A stretch of DNA of 64,000 nt from Siminovitchia sediminis (GCF_042680885.1 NZ_JBHUEO010000032.1:31031-95030); one strand, 5' to 3'. Counted from the first letter of the stretch, positions 42,509-51,743 are shown. Made by a program: numbers and translations. Notes: generated from the letters alone by a model not told the origin.

Positions 42509-43420
42509 ATGGAATTAAGGCAGATCCATTATTTTTTGGCTGTAGCAAGGCACCTGAATTTTACAACAGCAGCTAAAGAGTGCTTTGTTACACAATCAAC
42601 CCTTAGTGAACAAATAAAAAAACTAGAAGAAGAATTTGAATGTAAACTATTCGAAAGAACGTCAAAGAAAGTTACGCTGACTTTTGAAGGAGAGCTTTTC
42701 CGCAGCTACTGCGAAAAGATAAATGAATTTCTGGAGGAAGCTAAGTCAAAGGTGGGAAAAAACCATAAAGAAGTATTTGGAAAAATCAGATTAGCAGCTT
42801 TACCGACAGTTATGTTATCATGGCTGCCTCTTTTAATAACAGAATTTAAAAGGGATTTCCCCAATATACAATTTGAAATGAAAGAACTGGGATCGGGAGA
42901 TATAGAAAAATCTCTCAGCAATTATGTCATTGATTTTGGCATTACCAATCTCCCGCTTAAGGATCCTTCGCTGCACTCAACTGTTTTGTATAAAGAAAAG
43001 CTCGTACTTATCACGTCAAAAAACGAAGATTCAGCAAAGCGGAATGGTCAAACAGTTAAACTAGAAGATTTCAAGGATGAACCGTTCATTATTTATGAAA
43101 ATGGATATGATTTAAGAGGAGTCATTTTAAACGCATTTTTCGAAGCCGGGTGCTCTCCGAATATCGTGATTGAAAACGGGAGAACAGAATCAATCAAATA
43201 TTTTGTTGAATGCGGACTGGGGGTTGCTCTGATTCCCGAAGCAGCCATTTATTATCAGCCAAACATTGATAACATCTGCTGGCATTATGTAGAGCCAGAT
43301 ATTGTAAGACCTGTAGGTCTGGCTACAAGAAATGACCAGCCGCATTCCCTTTTCTTAAAAAAATTCCTTTCACGGCTGATTCACTTTGAAAAAAGAAAAA
43401 CATTTGTTCAGAAAAAATGA
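42509..43420 (+). CDS. LysR family transcriptional regulator, divergent from the reductase operon
   Basis: A 303-residue LysR-type regulator. HTH at residues 1-60 (MELRQIHYFLAVARHLNFTT, CFVTQSTLSEQIKKLEEEF), then a periplasmic-binding-like effector domain (IRLAALPTVMLSWLPLLITE, YFVECGLGVALIPEAAIYY). AAAGGAG precedes the ATG. It is the natural candidate to bind the ATCG-N7-CGAT boxes found upstream of the reductase operon, the TSUP gene at 43517 and the aminotransferase at 31968. The effector is unknown; the reductase substrate is the obvious guess. Confidence 0.9.
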   Translation: MELRQIHYFLAVARHLNFTTAAKECFVTQSTLSEQIKKLEEEFECKLFERTSKKVTLTFEGELFRSYCEKINEFLEEAKSKVGKNHKEVFGKIRLAALPTVMLSWLPLLITEFKRDFPNIQFEMKELGSGDIEKSLSNYVIDFGITNLPLKDPSLHSTVLYKEKLVLITSKNEDSAKRNGQTVKLEDFKDEPFIIYENGYDLRGVILNAFFEAGCSPNIVIENGRTESIKYFVECGLGVALIPEAAIYYQPNIDNICWHYVEPDIVRPVGLATRNDQPHSLFLKKFLSRLIHFEKRKTFVQKK

Positions 43421-43473
43421 TAGGAAATAGTAAACTTAAAAAAATTTTTTCCATATGGATTATTAATTAGAGA

Positions 43474-43497
43474 AGCAGATGTATTATCACATCTGCT
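43474..43497. terminator. Stem-loop between convergent lysR and TSUP genes
   Basis: Perfect 9-bp stem AGCAGATGT / ACATCTGCT with a 6-nt loop. No strong T tract on either side. Confidence 0.5.
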
Positions 43498-43516
43498 CCA
43501 ATGTCTAGCATTTACT

Positions 43517-44413
43517 TTAGGCTTGTTTGAATCGTCCGTTATTCACTTTTTTTGGCTTGTAAAACAACTTCCAGCTCCAAAATCCTAACAAAATGACAAC
43601 TGCAAAGGCCCCTATAGTATATATAGAAAGTCCGATGACACCTGAAAGGAATGTATAAATCATTTGTATCGAAACACAAAAGATTACCACCGAAATGAAT
43701 GCCTTTAATTTACTTGCATTTATAATGGATGTTAGTTTTCCGCCTATGAGCACTCCAGAAATGCCGCCGAAAATGAGAGGAAGTACAATGCCCGGGAGGA
43801 AATAACCTCCACCGAGTTTTCCGATAATAGTGCCTGCTGCCAGCATTCCGCCAACAACTAATCCGGTTCCGACTGCTTCTCTAACCGGTAATTTAAAATA
43901 ACGCATGAAAATAGGCATATATAAAAAGCCAGCTGCCACTCCAATCATCCCTCCGACAATTCCAATTGTGACGCTGGAGAAAACGGCGAGTCCATACAGA
44001 AAACGCTCACTAGACTGATTTGTGTTTTTGCTTTTTTCGGGAAGAACAGCAGCAATTGCGGCAAGAAGAGAGAAGAAAGCAAATATGCCTTTTAAAATAT
44101 CATCATGTACATAATTGGCAAAAGTCGAAGAGGTGAGGCTTGCGATTAATGCAGGAATGCCAAAGAATAAAACAATCCTTTTAACAACCATTTTTTGAGC
44201 CCAATAATAAACTGTTCCGGACATGGTCGAACATAAAGAATAAAAAGAAGTAGTCATCGCTATGTGTTTCATATCTAATTGTAGATGGAACAAGCCCGAA
44301 AAAAAGATGAGTATGCCGGCAATGATGATACCTCCTCCAACGGAAACCATTCCTGTAATAATGCCGGTAAAGAATCCAACCAATAAATAAATAAAAAACC
44401 ACAAGACTTCCAC
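43517..44413 (-). CDS. TSUP (TauE/SafE) family permease
   Basis: A 298-residue protein with about 8-9 helices and the paired TSUP motifs: VGFFTGIITGMVSVGGGIII near the N terminus and TIGIVGGMIGVAAGFLYMPI in the middle. It is a second TSUP carrier, distinct from the one at 38925. Its promoter region carries the same LysR-type box as the reductase operon, implying coordinated expression. Substrate unknown. Confidence 0.87.
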   Translation of the reverse strand: MEVLWFFIYLLVGFFTGIITGMVSVGGGIIIAGILIFFSGLFHLQLDMKHIAMTTSFYSLCSTMSGTVYYWAQKMVVKRIVLFFGIPALIASLTSSTFANYVHDDILKGIFAFFSLLAAIAAVLPEKSKNTNQSSERFLYGLAVFSSVTIGIVGGMIGVAAGFLYMPIFMRYFKLPVREAVGTGLVVGGMLAAGTIIGKLGGGYFLPGIVLPLIFGGISGVLIGGKLTSIINASKLKAFISVVIFCVSIQMIYTFLSGVIGLSIYTIGAFAVVILLGFWSWKLFYKPKKVNNGRFKQA

Positions 44414-44500
44414 CTACTATTCTATTTAAACTCTTGTTGCTTACTCTTATAATGAGCTTGATGTTCTTTTACAACTTATTTGACTGTACTGCTTAATTTT

Positions 44501-44566
44501 AGTGTATGATACTTTTTCCAGAGCCTCCAATAGTTGTTTTCAAATTTTACTATCGCTCCGACCGAT
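44501..44566 (-). promoter_or_regulatory. LysR-type activated promoter, copy C, for the TSUP gene
   Basis: Plus-strand TCCAAT (44526-44531)-N17-ACTATCG-N7-CGAT, spacing identical to copies A and B although the 17-base interior differs. Minus strand: -35 TTGGAG (44530-44525), 18 bp, -10 TACACT (44506-44501), 88 bp upstream of the start at 44413. Confidence 0.72.
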
Positions 44567-45555
44567 TGATAAGTGTTACCGTTTGCTTTATGTATACAGC
44601 ATCACAGGTATTGCCTTAGGGAATAAAATAATTAGGTACTATTAATATTGTACTATCTTCATTTTAATGATTTTCATTCCTTCTATGGGTCCGACTTTTT
44701 GGAAGTGCTCATTTCGTCAGTCTGTATGTATTTAGTTTAAATTCGGTTCTATTTCGAACAAGTCGTATGGTCTATAGGCTGGATCATTTTTTTCTTGGCA
44801 TAACGGATCGCTGCGCGATTTGTCGAAACTATATTACTCGAATTTCCAATGGACGTACAATTGTGAATTCCTTGTAGAGGACGCTGATTCTGATCCATTT
44901 TGGAATCGTGTGGTTTAGTATATCTGGGGGTACAGCACTGCTTATGTCTATTTTTAAAATATGAATTCCCGAAAATGTTTTGAACAAAGAGAAGAACTTG
45001 CATTATTTACTTCATCCTCCTCTTGGCACCTATCGTTATAATGATGGTAATCTCATTGCATTTTTGATAGGCTCTCTTCAGACCGCAACTTAAATCTGTG
45101 AAATCAACAAAGATGCAGGGGACTATCCAGTCGCGACAGCAGTTGCTCAACTCAGGTTTTGGGGTCTGGAGTATTGCAAAATGAGTTTATCTATTGTGGC
45201 TTTGCAATTTGTGTTTTTTTGATGTGTATTATAAAACAGCATGCTTTAACCGAGATTTTCATGAGCGGCGACTTATGTAATTAATTTCAATATCCTGATA
45301 CACCATCGTTCTGTGCCTTCGACCGGTCAGTCCCTTAATTTGGCCAAACGGTTATCAATAAACCGTTTTAGCATACCCAGCCTATTATATATTGTGGTTC
45401 AGCAATTTTAATCAGCTTTGGATCATTTAATTGACAGTCATCAACAAACTTATTTCTTAGCAAATTTTGTTCGTTTCGTATATTTGGTACCAAAAATACA
45501 TCTTTTAAACCCTGCGTCAAGTTCAATATATTGATGGAAACGACGTCATAGGCTG
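44567..45555. other. About 1 kb without a convincing gene
   Basis: AT-rich sequence with short frames broken by stops. The longest minus-strand frame (44749-45003, 84 codons) has no ribosome binding site and no recognisable family. An open minus-strand stretch at 45368-45570 has protein-like composition but no start. An 8-bp hairpin AAACGGTT / AACCGTTT lies at 45346-45368. The impression is of decayed genes or element remnants; identity unknown. Confidence 0.5.
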
Positions 45556-46458
45556 TTAATCGGGCAAGCTATAATTTTTCATTTCTGTAGTGAGAAAGGA
45601 AATGAATTTCGTTACAAGCGGATTGTTTTTATAATCTTTTAACGTGGAAATATGGAAATTGCGCCTTACGATAAAATCATCTAGTTGCAGGGCTTTTACC
45701 CTTCCATATCGTACTGCCTGTTCAGCTGCCAGAGATGAAATGACGGAAATACCTATCCCCGCTTCAACCGCGGCAATTATGGCCTCTGTACTCCCCATCT
45801 GGCCTGCAACTTTTAATGATTTTGGATCAATGCCATTTTTCCTTAGCTCTTGCTCCCATGCAAGCCTTGTCCCAGAATTCAATTCACGAATAACCCAATC
45901 ACATTCCGTCAACTCCGCGAGCTTTGCTGTTTTGGAAAATCTACCATCATGCAGAGGAACCACTATTTTCAGTTCTTCTTCTAAAACCGGCTCTGTGATT
46001 AATCTCGGGTGATTCTCGGGCTTTCCTGTCACTATGACATCTACAGTTCCATTTAAGAGCCATTGAAAGACCTCTTTTGAACCGGCAATCTGAATATGCA
46101 CTTCAACTTCCTTATATTCTTCCATAAATCCTTTAATATATTTTGGTAAAAGATATTCGGACGGGATTGTACTGGCTCCTACGGTAAGTTTGCCTGTAAG
46201 ATGAGCGCCTAATAATTGACTTTCAAGATTTTCCCATTTTTTCAGAATAGAAAGAGTGTATTCATAGACAATTTTCCCTTGAGACGTTAGATGGACCCCG
46301 CCTGCATCTCTTTGCAGCAACTTTGTTTTAAAATGCTCGTCTAACAATTGAATTCTCTGGGTGACCGCGGGTTGGGAAACAGCCAGACGCTTTGCAGCCT
46401 CTTTGTAGTTTCCTAACTCAACAACAGTGACAAACGCTTTCAAATGATTGAAGTTCAC
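45556..46458 (-). CDS. LysR family transcriptional regulator (CysL-like)
   Basis: A 300-residue LysR-type regulator. HTH at residues 1-60 (MNFNHLKAFVTVVELGNYKE, AVSQPAVTQRIQLLDEHF), effector domain with LTVGASTIPSEYLLPKYIKG and EAGIGISVISSLAAEQAV. The GASTIPSEYLLP pattern is typical of the CysL/YeiE branch linked to sulfur metabolism. GTG start, 16 bp after the stop of the selenocysteine-containing TusA-like gene, so yedE, the TusA-like gene and lysR form one transcript and the regulator may respond to sulfur or selenium status. Confidence 0.87.
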   Translation of the reverse strand: MNFNHLKAFVTVVELGNYKEAAKRLAVSQPAVTQRIQLLDEHFKTKLLQRDAGGVHLTSQGKIVYEYTLSILKKWENLESQLLGAHLTGKLTVGASTIPSEYLLPKYIKGFMEEYKEVEVHIQIAGSKEVFQWLLNGTVDVIVTGKPENHPRLITEPVLEEELKIVVPLHDGRFSKTAKLAELTECDWVIRELNSGTRLAWEQELRKNGIDPKSLKVAGQMGSTEAIIAAVEAGIGISVISSLAAEQAVRYGRVKALQLDDFIVRRNFHISTLKDYKNNPLVTKFISFLTTEMKNYSLPD

Positions 46459-46474
46459 CTATATCACCCTTCAA

Positions 46475-46708
46475 CTAAACCTTTAATGTAAAATATAAAT
46501 CTTGATTTCTTTTTTCTTTACTCACCAGGATATAGCCGTGCTTCACGGTTTCCTCCGGAACTGATTGAAATGATTGGGGGCAATCCGCTATTACTTGTAA
46601 AACTTCCCCTTTTTTCATATTATCCAGCGCTTCCAGCGCATAGGTAACAGGATATGGTCAAGGTTCGCCACGAATATCCAAAATGTAATCGATTTCCAGT
46701 TCTTTCAT
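46475..46708 (-). CDS. Selenocysteine-containing TusA/SirA/YedF-like protein, Sec at residue 17
   Basis: A 77-residue protein starting at ATG 46708, read through TGA at 46660-46658. The N terminus IDYILDIRGEP-U-PYPVTYAL matches the TusA/YedF signature L-D-x-R-G-x-x-C-P-x-P with selenocysteine in place of the sulfur-carrying cysteine. It continues LEALDNMKKGEVLQVIADCP and ends in the usual beta strand (QDLYFTLKV). TusA proteins relay persulfide sulfur; YedF homologues accompany YedE in selenium-using bacteria. It sits 15 bp after yedE and is easily missed because each half is too short to be called as a gene. Conservation on both sides of the TGA, a hairpin after it and the decoding genes next door argue against a nonsense mutation. 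Confidence 0.88.
46627..46660 (-). promoter_or_regulatory. Selenocysteine insertion (bSECIS) candidate in the TusA-like gene
   Basis: Eighteen bases after the TGA a perfect hairpin GCGCT-GGA-AGCGC (46639-46627) presents GGA in the loop; slightly further from the TGA than in grdB/H but within the normal range. Confidence 0.6.
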
Positions 46709-46723
46709 GTATTTCTCTCCCTT

Positions 46724-47965
46724 CTATTTCTTTACGCTTGAAGGATGCATAGGATAGTTACTTTGCTTGTTGCCCAGTTTAAGCCCTCTACCAAATCGAA
46801 AATGCTTTTCCCACCAGGCTGAGAATAAATACCATCCAATGAGAAGCATTAGTGTTAGAAATAAGGCTATGTTCGGATCCATAACTTTCATTAAATTAAT
46901 AGGTGTCCAACCTTCCACAAGAACATGATATACACCAAGATGATCCCATGCAAAGGCAAGGAAAGTAGCACCTGCAATAGAACCTGCTCCTACAGACCAG
47001 AAATGAAGCTGTCCCTCCATCGCCCTGTACATCCAACCTGTTTCACACCCCCCGGCCAATACAATTCCAATTCCAAATAAAAGTCCGCCGACAAGCGTAC
47101 CGGGACCTGCCACCTTAATAACAGCAGCAGCTCCTGACTGAATAAAAAAAAATGTAATGACAACACTCACCATCATACCAATCGCAAGAGCCTTTGTCAT
47201 AACTGCACGTCCGCTGATCCATAAATCCCTAAAGGCTGACGTAAAGCAAATCTGTGCCCTCTCAATCAGAATCCCAAACCCGGCACCAAATAAAGCTGCA
47301 ATCGCCAGCATAGGTTTTCCATTCAAAAAGTAGAAAAGTACACATATCAGAAAAAACCCAAAAACGGCTGCTCCGATATATTTCTGGAATACGAGATTTT
47401 TCTTCCTAACCTTTGAAGGCTGAACTTTGTTAAATGCCTTTAAGTTAGGTTTGCCTCGCCACCACTTTGTCCGGATCATTTTCACGCCTATAAATGTACC
47501 GAGAGCTGTTGCCACCATGAAGATCCATGAATGAAAAGAAAATTGGGGGACTCCGGTGAAAAAAGCAGCCAAATTACATCCTAGCGCAAGTCTTGCACCA
47601 AACCCTGCAATTGCTCCTCCGACAAATCCCTGAATGAGCCGGCGTTTTTGCTGCGGAACTCGAATTTTAAATCCATTCCCGAGCAATGTAGTCGTTAATG
47701 CACCCATGAGCATCCCAATCACAATCCATCCGTCTGTCCGGTCCAAAGGAGTTCCTTCCATGCCCACAAGATCAAAATATGCCCAGCTCGAAATATCGAC
47801 ATTTATGGCTTGAAGCAAATGCCCACCCAGCCTTGTAAATTCTCCCGTAACAGCCCACACTGTGCCGGTAATTCCAAAATATAATGCACTTAATATTCCG
47901 GCCATCGCAACAGCCGCATACGGATTCCAATTTTCATTGAACATTTTTCGGAATATTTGATTCAT
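46724..47965 (-). CDS. yedE: YeeE/YedE family membrane protein, putative selenium/sulfur transporter
   Basis: About 413 residues with roughly 9-10 helices and the repeated conserved-cysteine motifs of YeeE/YedE: ARLALGCNLAAFFTGVPQFS in the first half and GIVLAGGCETGWMYRAMEGQ in the second, plus ERAQICFTSAFRDLW. YeeE proteins import thiosulfate; the YedE branch is linked to selenium use because it co-occurs with Sec and selenouridine genes. ATG at 47965 was chosen (GGAGGG 9 bases upstream) over 47986. Operon with the TusA-like selenoprotein and a LysR regulator, next to selB. Confidence 0.88.
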   Translation of the reverse strand: MNQIFRKMFNENWNPYAAVAMAGILSALYFGITGTVWAVTGEFTRLGGHLLQAINVDISSWAYFDLVGMEGTPLDRTDGWIVIGMLMGALTTTLLGNGFKIRVPQQKRRLIQGFVGGAIAGFGARLALGCNLAAFFTGVPQFSFHSWIFMVATALGTFIGVKMIRTKWWRGKPNLKAFNKVQPSKVRKKNLVFQKYIGAAVFGFFLICVLFYFLNGKPMLAIAALFGAGFGILIERAQICFTSAFRDLWISGRAVMTKALAIGMMVSVVITFFFIQSGAAAVIKVAGPGTLVGGLLFGIGIVLAGGCETGWMYRAMEGQLHFWSVGAGSIAGATFLAFAWDHLGVYHVLVEGWTPINLMKVMDPNIALFLTLMLLIGWYLFSAWWEKHFRFGRGLKLGNKQSNYPMHPSSVKK

Positions 47966-48072
47966 GATGGCAACCCTCCAATTCATTAAATATTATAATT
48001 TCTATAAGAAAATCTTATCAAATAAAGCACACAACAGTCAAACTATTTTGATAAATTTTTAAATTAAATAAA

Positions 48073-48103
48073 AACACAGCTAATATTGGATACTAACTGT
48101 GTT
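48073..48103 (-). terminator. Terminator after selB
   Basis: AACACAG / CTGTGTT stem (with further imperfect pairing inside), followed on the minus strand by TTTTATTT. It spans the end of selB and separates it from yedE. Confidence 0.7.
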
Positions 48104-48113
48104 AACAATCTCC

Positions 48114-50012
48114 TTATTTTACCATTTCACTTTTGTCAACCCATTTACGTATGTGATCTGCCCTTTTGGTATAACCCAACGTATCAAAAAGTTCAAGCAA
48201 TGGAACTAAATATTTTCTTGTAACCTGTAAACTTTGCCTTGCGATTTGCAGTGTAAAGTCTTGTGAATCCGTATCTTTTTTTAATTTTAAGTAAGCCTGT
48301 TCAACTGACTCCCTCGAAATCAACATATCCTCATCTAATACAAATGCTTTATTCATGTGTATTAAATAATGATAAAATTCCTTCTGTATATCGGCAGGGA
48401 TGTCAAATCTGTTCAGCAGTACGCTGAACTTGTCCACTTGTATTCCTTGTTCTATAAGCACCTTCTGCACATTTTCAAGCCTTGTTTTCCATGCATGAGG
48501 CAATTCAGGCTGCCTATCAGCCAAGGATACATATTGATGATCGATTTTTACCCGCTTTTCTTTTATTAATTCTCTTAGTGCCTGTTCTATAAGAATTACA
48601 GGGTATTGTCTCTTTAATTCAGAAGTCATCTCCGCTTTATCCAATCCCAATCTCATGGGAAACTGTTGGTGGAACGATCTTGACAAGTGAGTAATCTGGT
48701 GTTTTAACTGTTCGATTGTGGAATGAAGGGCAAAGAACCCATCATTCATCTTCAGCAGGATTCCGCTCATATCATGGAATTCTTCCTCAGTAATAGAGGC
48801 TTTCTTTACTATTTCACTGTCTTTTAATACAAGGTTTTCTTTCAACAAGGAGCGAATACGGTCAATTGGCCTTCCTTCCTTTTTCATCTTTAATTGATCA
48901 ATAGTTTTATCTCCGAACCTGTATTTTCTTCCTTTTGGGTCAATGACCCACCCCCCGCCCACAGTCTCTACAGGCGTCGGTTTTCTTATGATAAAACGGT
49001 CCCCCCGGCTGGCTACAACTTTTTTTTCCAGCTGAATTTGACAAAGGATTTCCTCGCTGAAATTCTCGCTTATTTCATTACGGTCAAAAAAAATCATCTT
49101 TCCCATGACTTCAGATGTCCCAATGTAAAATTTAACAGGCTGGCGCTGTTTAATCTGATATTTCAAGTCATTTAATGGAAAAAAAACAACATCTATACGA
49201 TCTGTAACTGAATAGTATTCATCTGCAACGAGAACATCGCCCCTCGACACATCTTCATATGAAAGGCCTCCGATATTAATCGCTGTGCGCTGACCTGAAA
49301 AAGCTTTTTCGGACTGTTGATGGTGAATTTGAATTTGCCTAACACGCACCTCCTTATTTTTAGGTAATACCCTTAAACGTTCTCCTTGCTTAACCTCCCC
49401 GTCATACACGGTGCCTCTGACAACAGTCCCTTGTCCTTTAACGGTAAATACTTGATCAATAGGCAGGCGGAAGGAGCCCTTTATTTCCTTTTTCTTTATA
49501 TTTCTCAACTCTTCAATGATCTTGCTTTTTAATTGCGGAATACCCTTATCGGATAAACTGTCTATACAAACAACCGGTGCATGATTTAAAAAAGTTTGCT
49601 TAAGATTTTCATTAATATCCTCCAATACAAGTTCCAGCATCTCACGGTCTGTCTTGTCTATTTTTGTTACAGCCACCAGCCCGTGGTTAATCCCTAGAAG
49701 CGAAAGTATATCGAGATGCTCCTTTGTTTGGGGCATGATCCCTTCATCAGCGGCAATCACCAATACCGCCATATCTATACCGGCTACACCGGCAATCATT
49801 TGGCGAATAAATCTTTCGTGTCCCGGAACATCCACTATAGAAACTTGCATCTGATCGTCCTTTATAAATGGAGCATAGCCCAATTCTATCGAAATACTTC
49901 TTTCTTGCTCTTCTTTTAATCTATCCGTATCGATGCCTGTCAGCGCTTTGGTTAAAGTTGTTTTTCCATGGTCGATATGACCGGCCATTCCTATTGTGAA
50001 ATACTGACTCAT
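48114..50012 (-). CDS. selB: Selenocysteine-specific translation elongation factor SelB
   Basis: About 632 residues. The GTPase domain has AGHIDHGKTTLTKALTG (G1), the switch I region RSISIELGYAPF, DVPGHERFIRQM (G3) and VTKIDKTD (G4). Domains 2-3 follow (DQVFTVKGQGTVVRGTVYDG) and the C-terminal third carries the winged helices that bind SECIS hairpins. It delivers Sec-tRNA to the ribosome at UGA codons. ATG at 50012 has AGGTG 7 bases upstream; the frame could open at GTG 50021. It is next to tRNA-Sec and selA. Confidence 0.95.
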   Translation of the reverse strand: MSQYFTIGMAGHIDHGKTTLTKALTGIDTDRLKEEQERSISIELGYAPFIKDDQMQVSIVDVPGHERFIRQMIAGVAGIDMAVLVIAADEGIMPQTKEHLDILSLLGINHGLVAVTKIDKTDREMLELVLEDINENLKQTFLNHAPVVCIDSLSDKGIPQLKSKIIEELRNIKKKEIKGSFRLPIDQVFTVKGQGTVVRGTVYDGEVKQGERLRVLPKNKEVRVRQIQIHHQQSEKAFSGQRTAINIGGLSYEDVSRGDVLVADEYYSVTDRIDVVFFPLNDLKYQIKQRQPVKFYIGTSEVMGKMIFFDRNEISENFSEEILCQIQLEKKVVASRGDRFIIRKPTPVETVGGGWVIDPKGRKYRFGDKTIDQLKMKKEGRPIDRIRSLLKENLVLKDSEIVKKASITEEEFHDMSGILLKMNDGFFALHSTIEQLKHQITHLSRSFHQQFPMRLGLDKAEMTSELKRQYPVILIEQALRELIKEKRVKIDHQYVSLADRQPELPHAWKTRLENVQKVLIEQGIQVDKFSVLLNRFDIPADIQKEFYHYLIHMNKAFVLDEDMLISRESVEQAYLKLKKDTDSQDFTLQIARQSLQVTRKYLVPLLELFDTLGYTKRADHIRKWVDKSEMVK

Positions 50013-50109
50013 ATCGTTCACCTGCCATCCAATAATTTATGCTTGCTTAAAGAATCCAAACAAATATATAATAGTAGATGTCTAAATAGTCTACATTATT
50101 TATCTTTAC

Positions 50110-50206
50110 GGGGTCGGATGAGGTACTGGTGTTCTCCTTGGTCTTCAAAACCAATTGGGAGGCGCGTGACGTCTCCGGTGGGTTCGATTCCCACCCGATC
50201 CCGCCA
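50110..50206 (+). tRNA. selC: tRNA-Sec (anticodon UCA)
   Basis: A 97-nt tRNA. The 8-bp acceptor stem (GGGGTCGG with CCGATCCC, one G.T) is followed by discriminator G and an encoded CCA (50204-50206). The anticodon stem-loop TTGGT-CTTCAAA-ACCAA carries TCA at 50145-50147. A long variable arm and a T arm with GGTTCGATTCC complete it. The 8-bp acceptor, UCA anticodon and long variable arm are diagnostic of selenocysteine tRNA. It lies on the plus strand between selB and selA, which are both on the minus strand. Confidence 0.97.
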
Positions 50207-50231
50207 TTTATTGATAAACTAAACTATCACT

Positions 50232-51638
50232 CTATTGGGGTTGAATATGTAAAAATGCCTCCACTACCTTCTCAAGTTCATCCTCCGTTACTGTTCTGAA
50301 ATCAAGAATAACTGAATCATTTTTGACCCTCACTACAACAGGGATTGTATAATTCCTTAGTCTCCTGGCAATCTCATCGCTTGATAAAGTATCATGCTTA
50401 ACATGTACAACATAAGTTTCCAATGCAACTTCCGGCATCGTTCCTCCGCCAACCCTTGAACTCTCCTTTTCAATATCGCAAATAAATGTGGTATCCTCAG
50501 AAGTGAGTTTCTGCAGAAAAACATTTGCCTTCTTCAAGATCGTTTCACTGGGCGTTACAATATCGCGAATGGTTGGAACTTCTTTCTGCTCCTGGTTTCG
50601 AATGTACGATTTTAGAGTGGCTTCCAGTCCTGCCAAGGTAAACTTATCTACTCGCAGTACACGCGCAAGCTGATGTTTCTTTAATTGGTCAATGTATTTC
50701 TTTTTACCTATAATTACTCCAGCCTGTGGTCCTCCCAACAGCTTATCTCCGCTAAACGAAATAATGTCGATACCCGCTTGAACTTTATCCTGGACTGTAG
50801 GCTCAGCTCCAATTTTCTTCTCTTGAAAATCAAATAAAGTTCCGCTTCCAAGATCCTCATATATTGGAATATGGTAGTACCTTGATACACGTACCAATTC
50901 ATCTGTATCCACTTCTTCAGTAAATCCAAAAATTTTAAAATTGCTTTTATGAACTTTCAACAGCATGGCCGTATTTTCAGTTATGGCATTTTCATAGTCA
51001 TGTAGATGCGTTTTATTGGTCGTTCCGACATCTACCAAAATGGCTTGACTCTCTTCCATAATGGAGGATATCCGGAAGGAACCGCCTATTTCAACAAGTT
51101 CTCCTCTAGAAACAATCACCTCTTTCCCAAAAGCGAGCGCCTTTAGTACTAAGAAAACAGCCGCAGCATTGTTATTAACGACTATGGCAGCTTCGGCTCC
51201 TGTTAACTGTTTAATATAATTCTCTATAATACTTTGCCTGGATCCTCTTTCACCGGTTTTGAGGTTATACTCAAGCGTTGAATAAGATAGTGCAATTTCC
51301 GTAATCTGATCAATGGCCTGTCTGCTTAAGCGGGCTCTTCCAAGATTGGTGTGCAGAACCACTCCAGTTGCATTAATAACTGGTCGCAATTGATTTTCCT
51401 TGTTGCCTCTCAATTTCCTTTCCAGTAATAAAAATATATAATCTACAAGTTTTTCCCTATTAATATCTTCCATTTGCAACCCGTCGTTCACCATTTGGAT
51501 TCTCACTTCTTGCACTTGTTCAGTGATCCAATTTGTCAGAACTTCCTCTGAGACTTGAGCTGTTTCGGCTATTTCCGAAAACCGCCTATGCGCTTTTAAT
51601 TTGTGTATAGAAGGTAAATACCTTAGATAGCTTGTCAT
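50232..51638 (-). CDS. selA: L-seryl-tRNA(Sec) selenium transferase SelA
   Basis: About 468 residues, PLP-dependent enzyme that converts Ser-tRNA(Sec) to Sec-tRNA(Sec) using selenophosphate. The N-terminal tRNA-binding domain begins TSYLRYLPSIHKLKAHRRF. The catalytic part has VINATGVVLHTNLGRARLS, AAIVVNNNAAAVFLVLKALA, IYEDLGSGTLFDF and the PLP lysine in SFSGDKLLGGPQAGVIIG. ATG at 51638 is preferred (GGTGAG just upstream and normal SelA length); an in-frame TTG at 51689 lacks a ribosome binding site. It is divergent from selD with 105 bp between starts. Confidence 0.95.
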   Translation of the reverse strand: MTSYLRYLPSIHKLKAHRRFSEIAETAQVSEEVLTNWITEQVQEVRIQMVNDGLQMEDINREKLVDYIFLLLERKLRGNKENQLRPVINATGVVLHTNLGRARLSRQAIDQITEIALSYSTLEYNLKTGERGSRQSIIENYIKQLTGAEAAIVVNNNAAAVFLVLKALAFGKEVIVSRGELVEIGGSFRISSIMEESQAILVDVGTTNKTHLHDYENAITENTAMLLKVHKSNFKIFGFTEEVDTDELVRVSRYYHIPIYEDLGSGTLFDFQEKKIGAEPTVQDKVQAGIDIISFSGDKLLGGPQAGVIIGKKKYIDQLKKHQLARVLRVDKFTLAGLEATLKSYIRNQEQKEVPTIRDIVTPSETILKKANVFLQKLTSEDTTFICDIEKESSRVGGGTMPEVALETYVVHVKHDTLSSDEIARRLRNYTIPVVVRVKNDSVILDFRTVTEDELEKVVEAFLHIQPQ

Positions 51639-51743
51639 ATCTCTCACCGTCCAAGTCAATTTAGTTGTTGGCTTTTTTTCTTTAAACAAACTATACTTTA
51701 TTTGAGTTTGAATTTTTGATTATTTAAAAAAGGGGGGTATAAA

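Noticed and set aside
44749..45003. 84-codon minus-strand ORF
   Set aside because: No ribosome binding site, no recognisable family, atypical composition; treated as part of a non-coding or decayed region.
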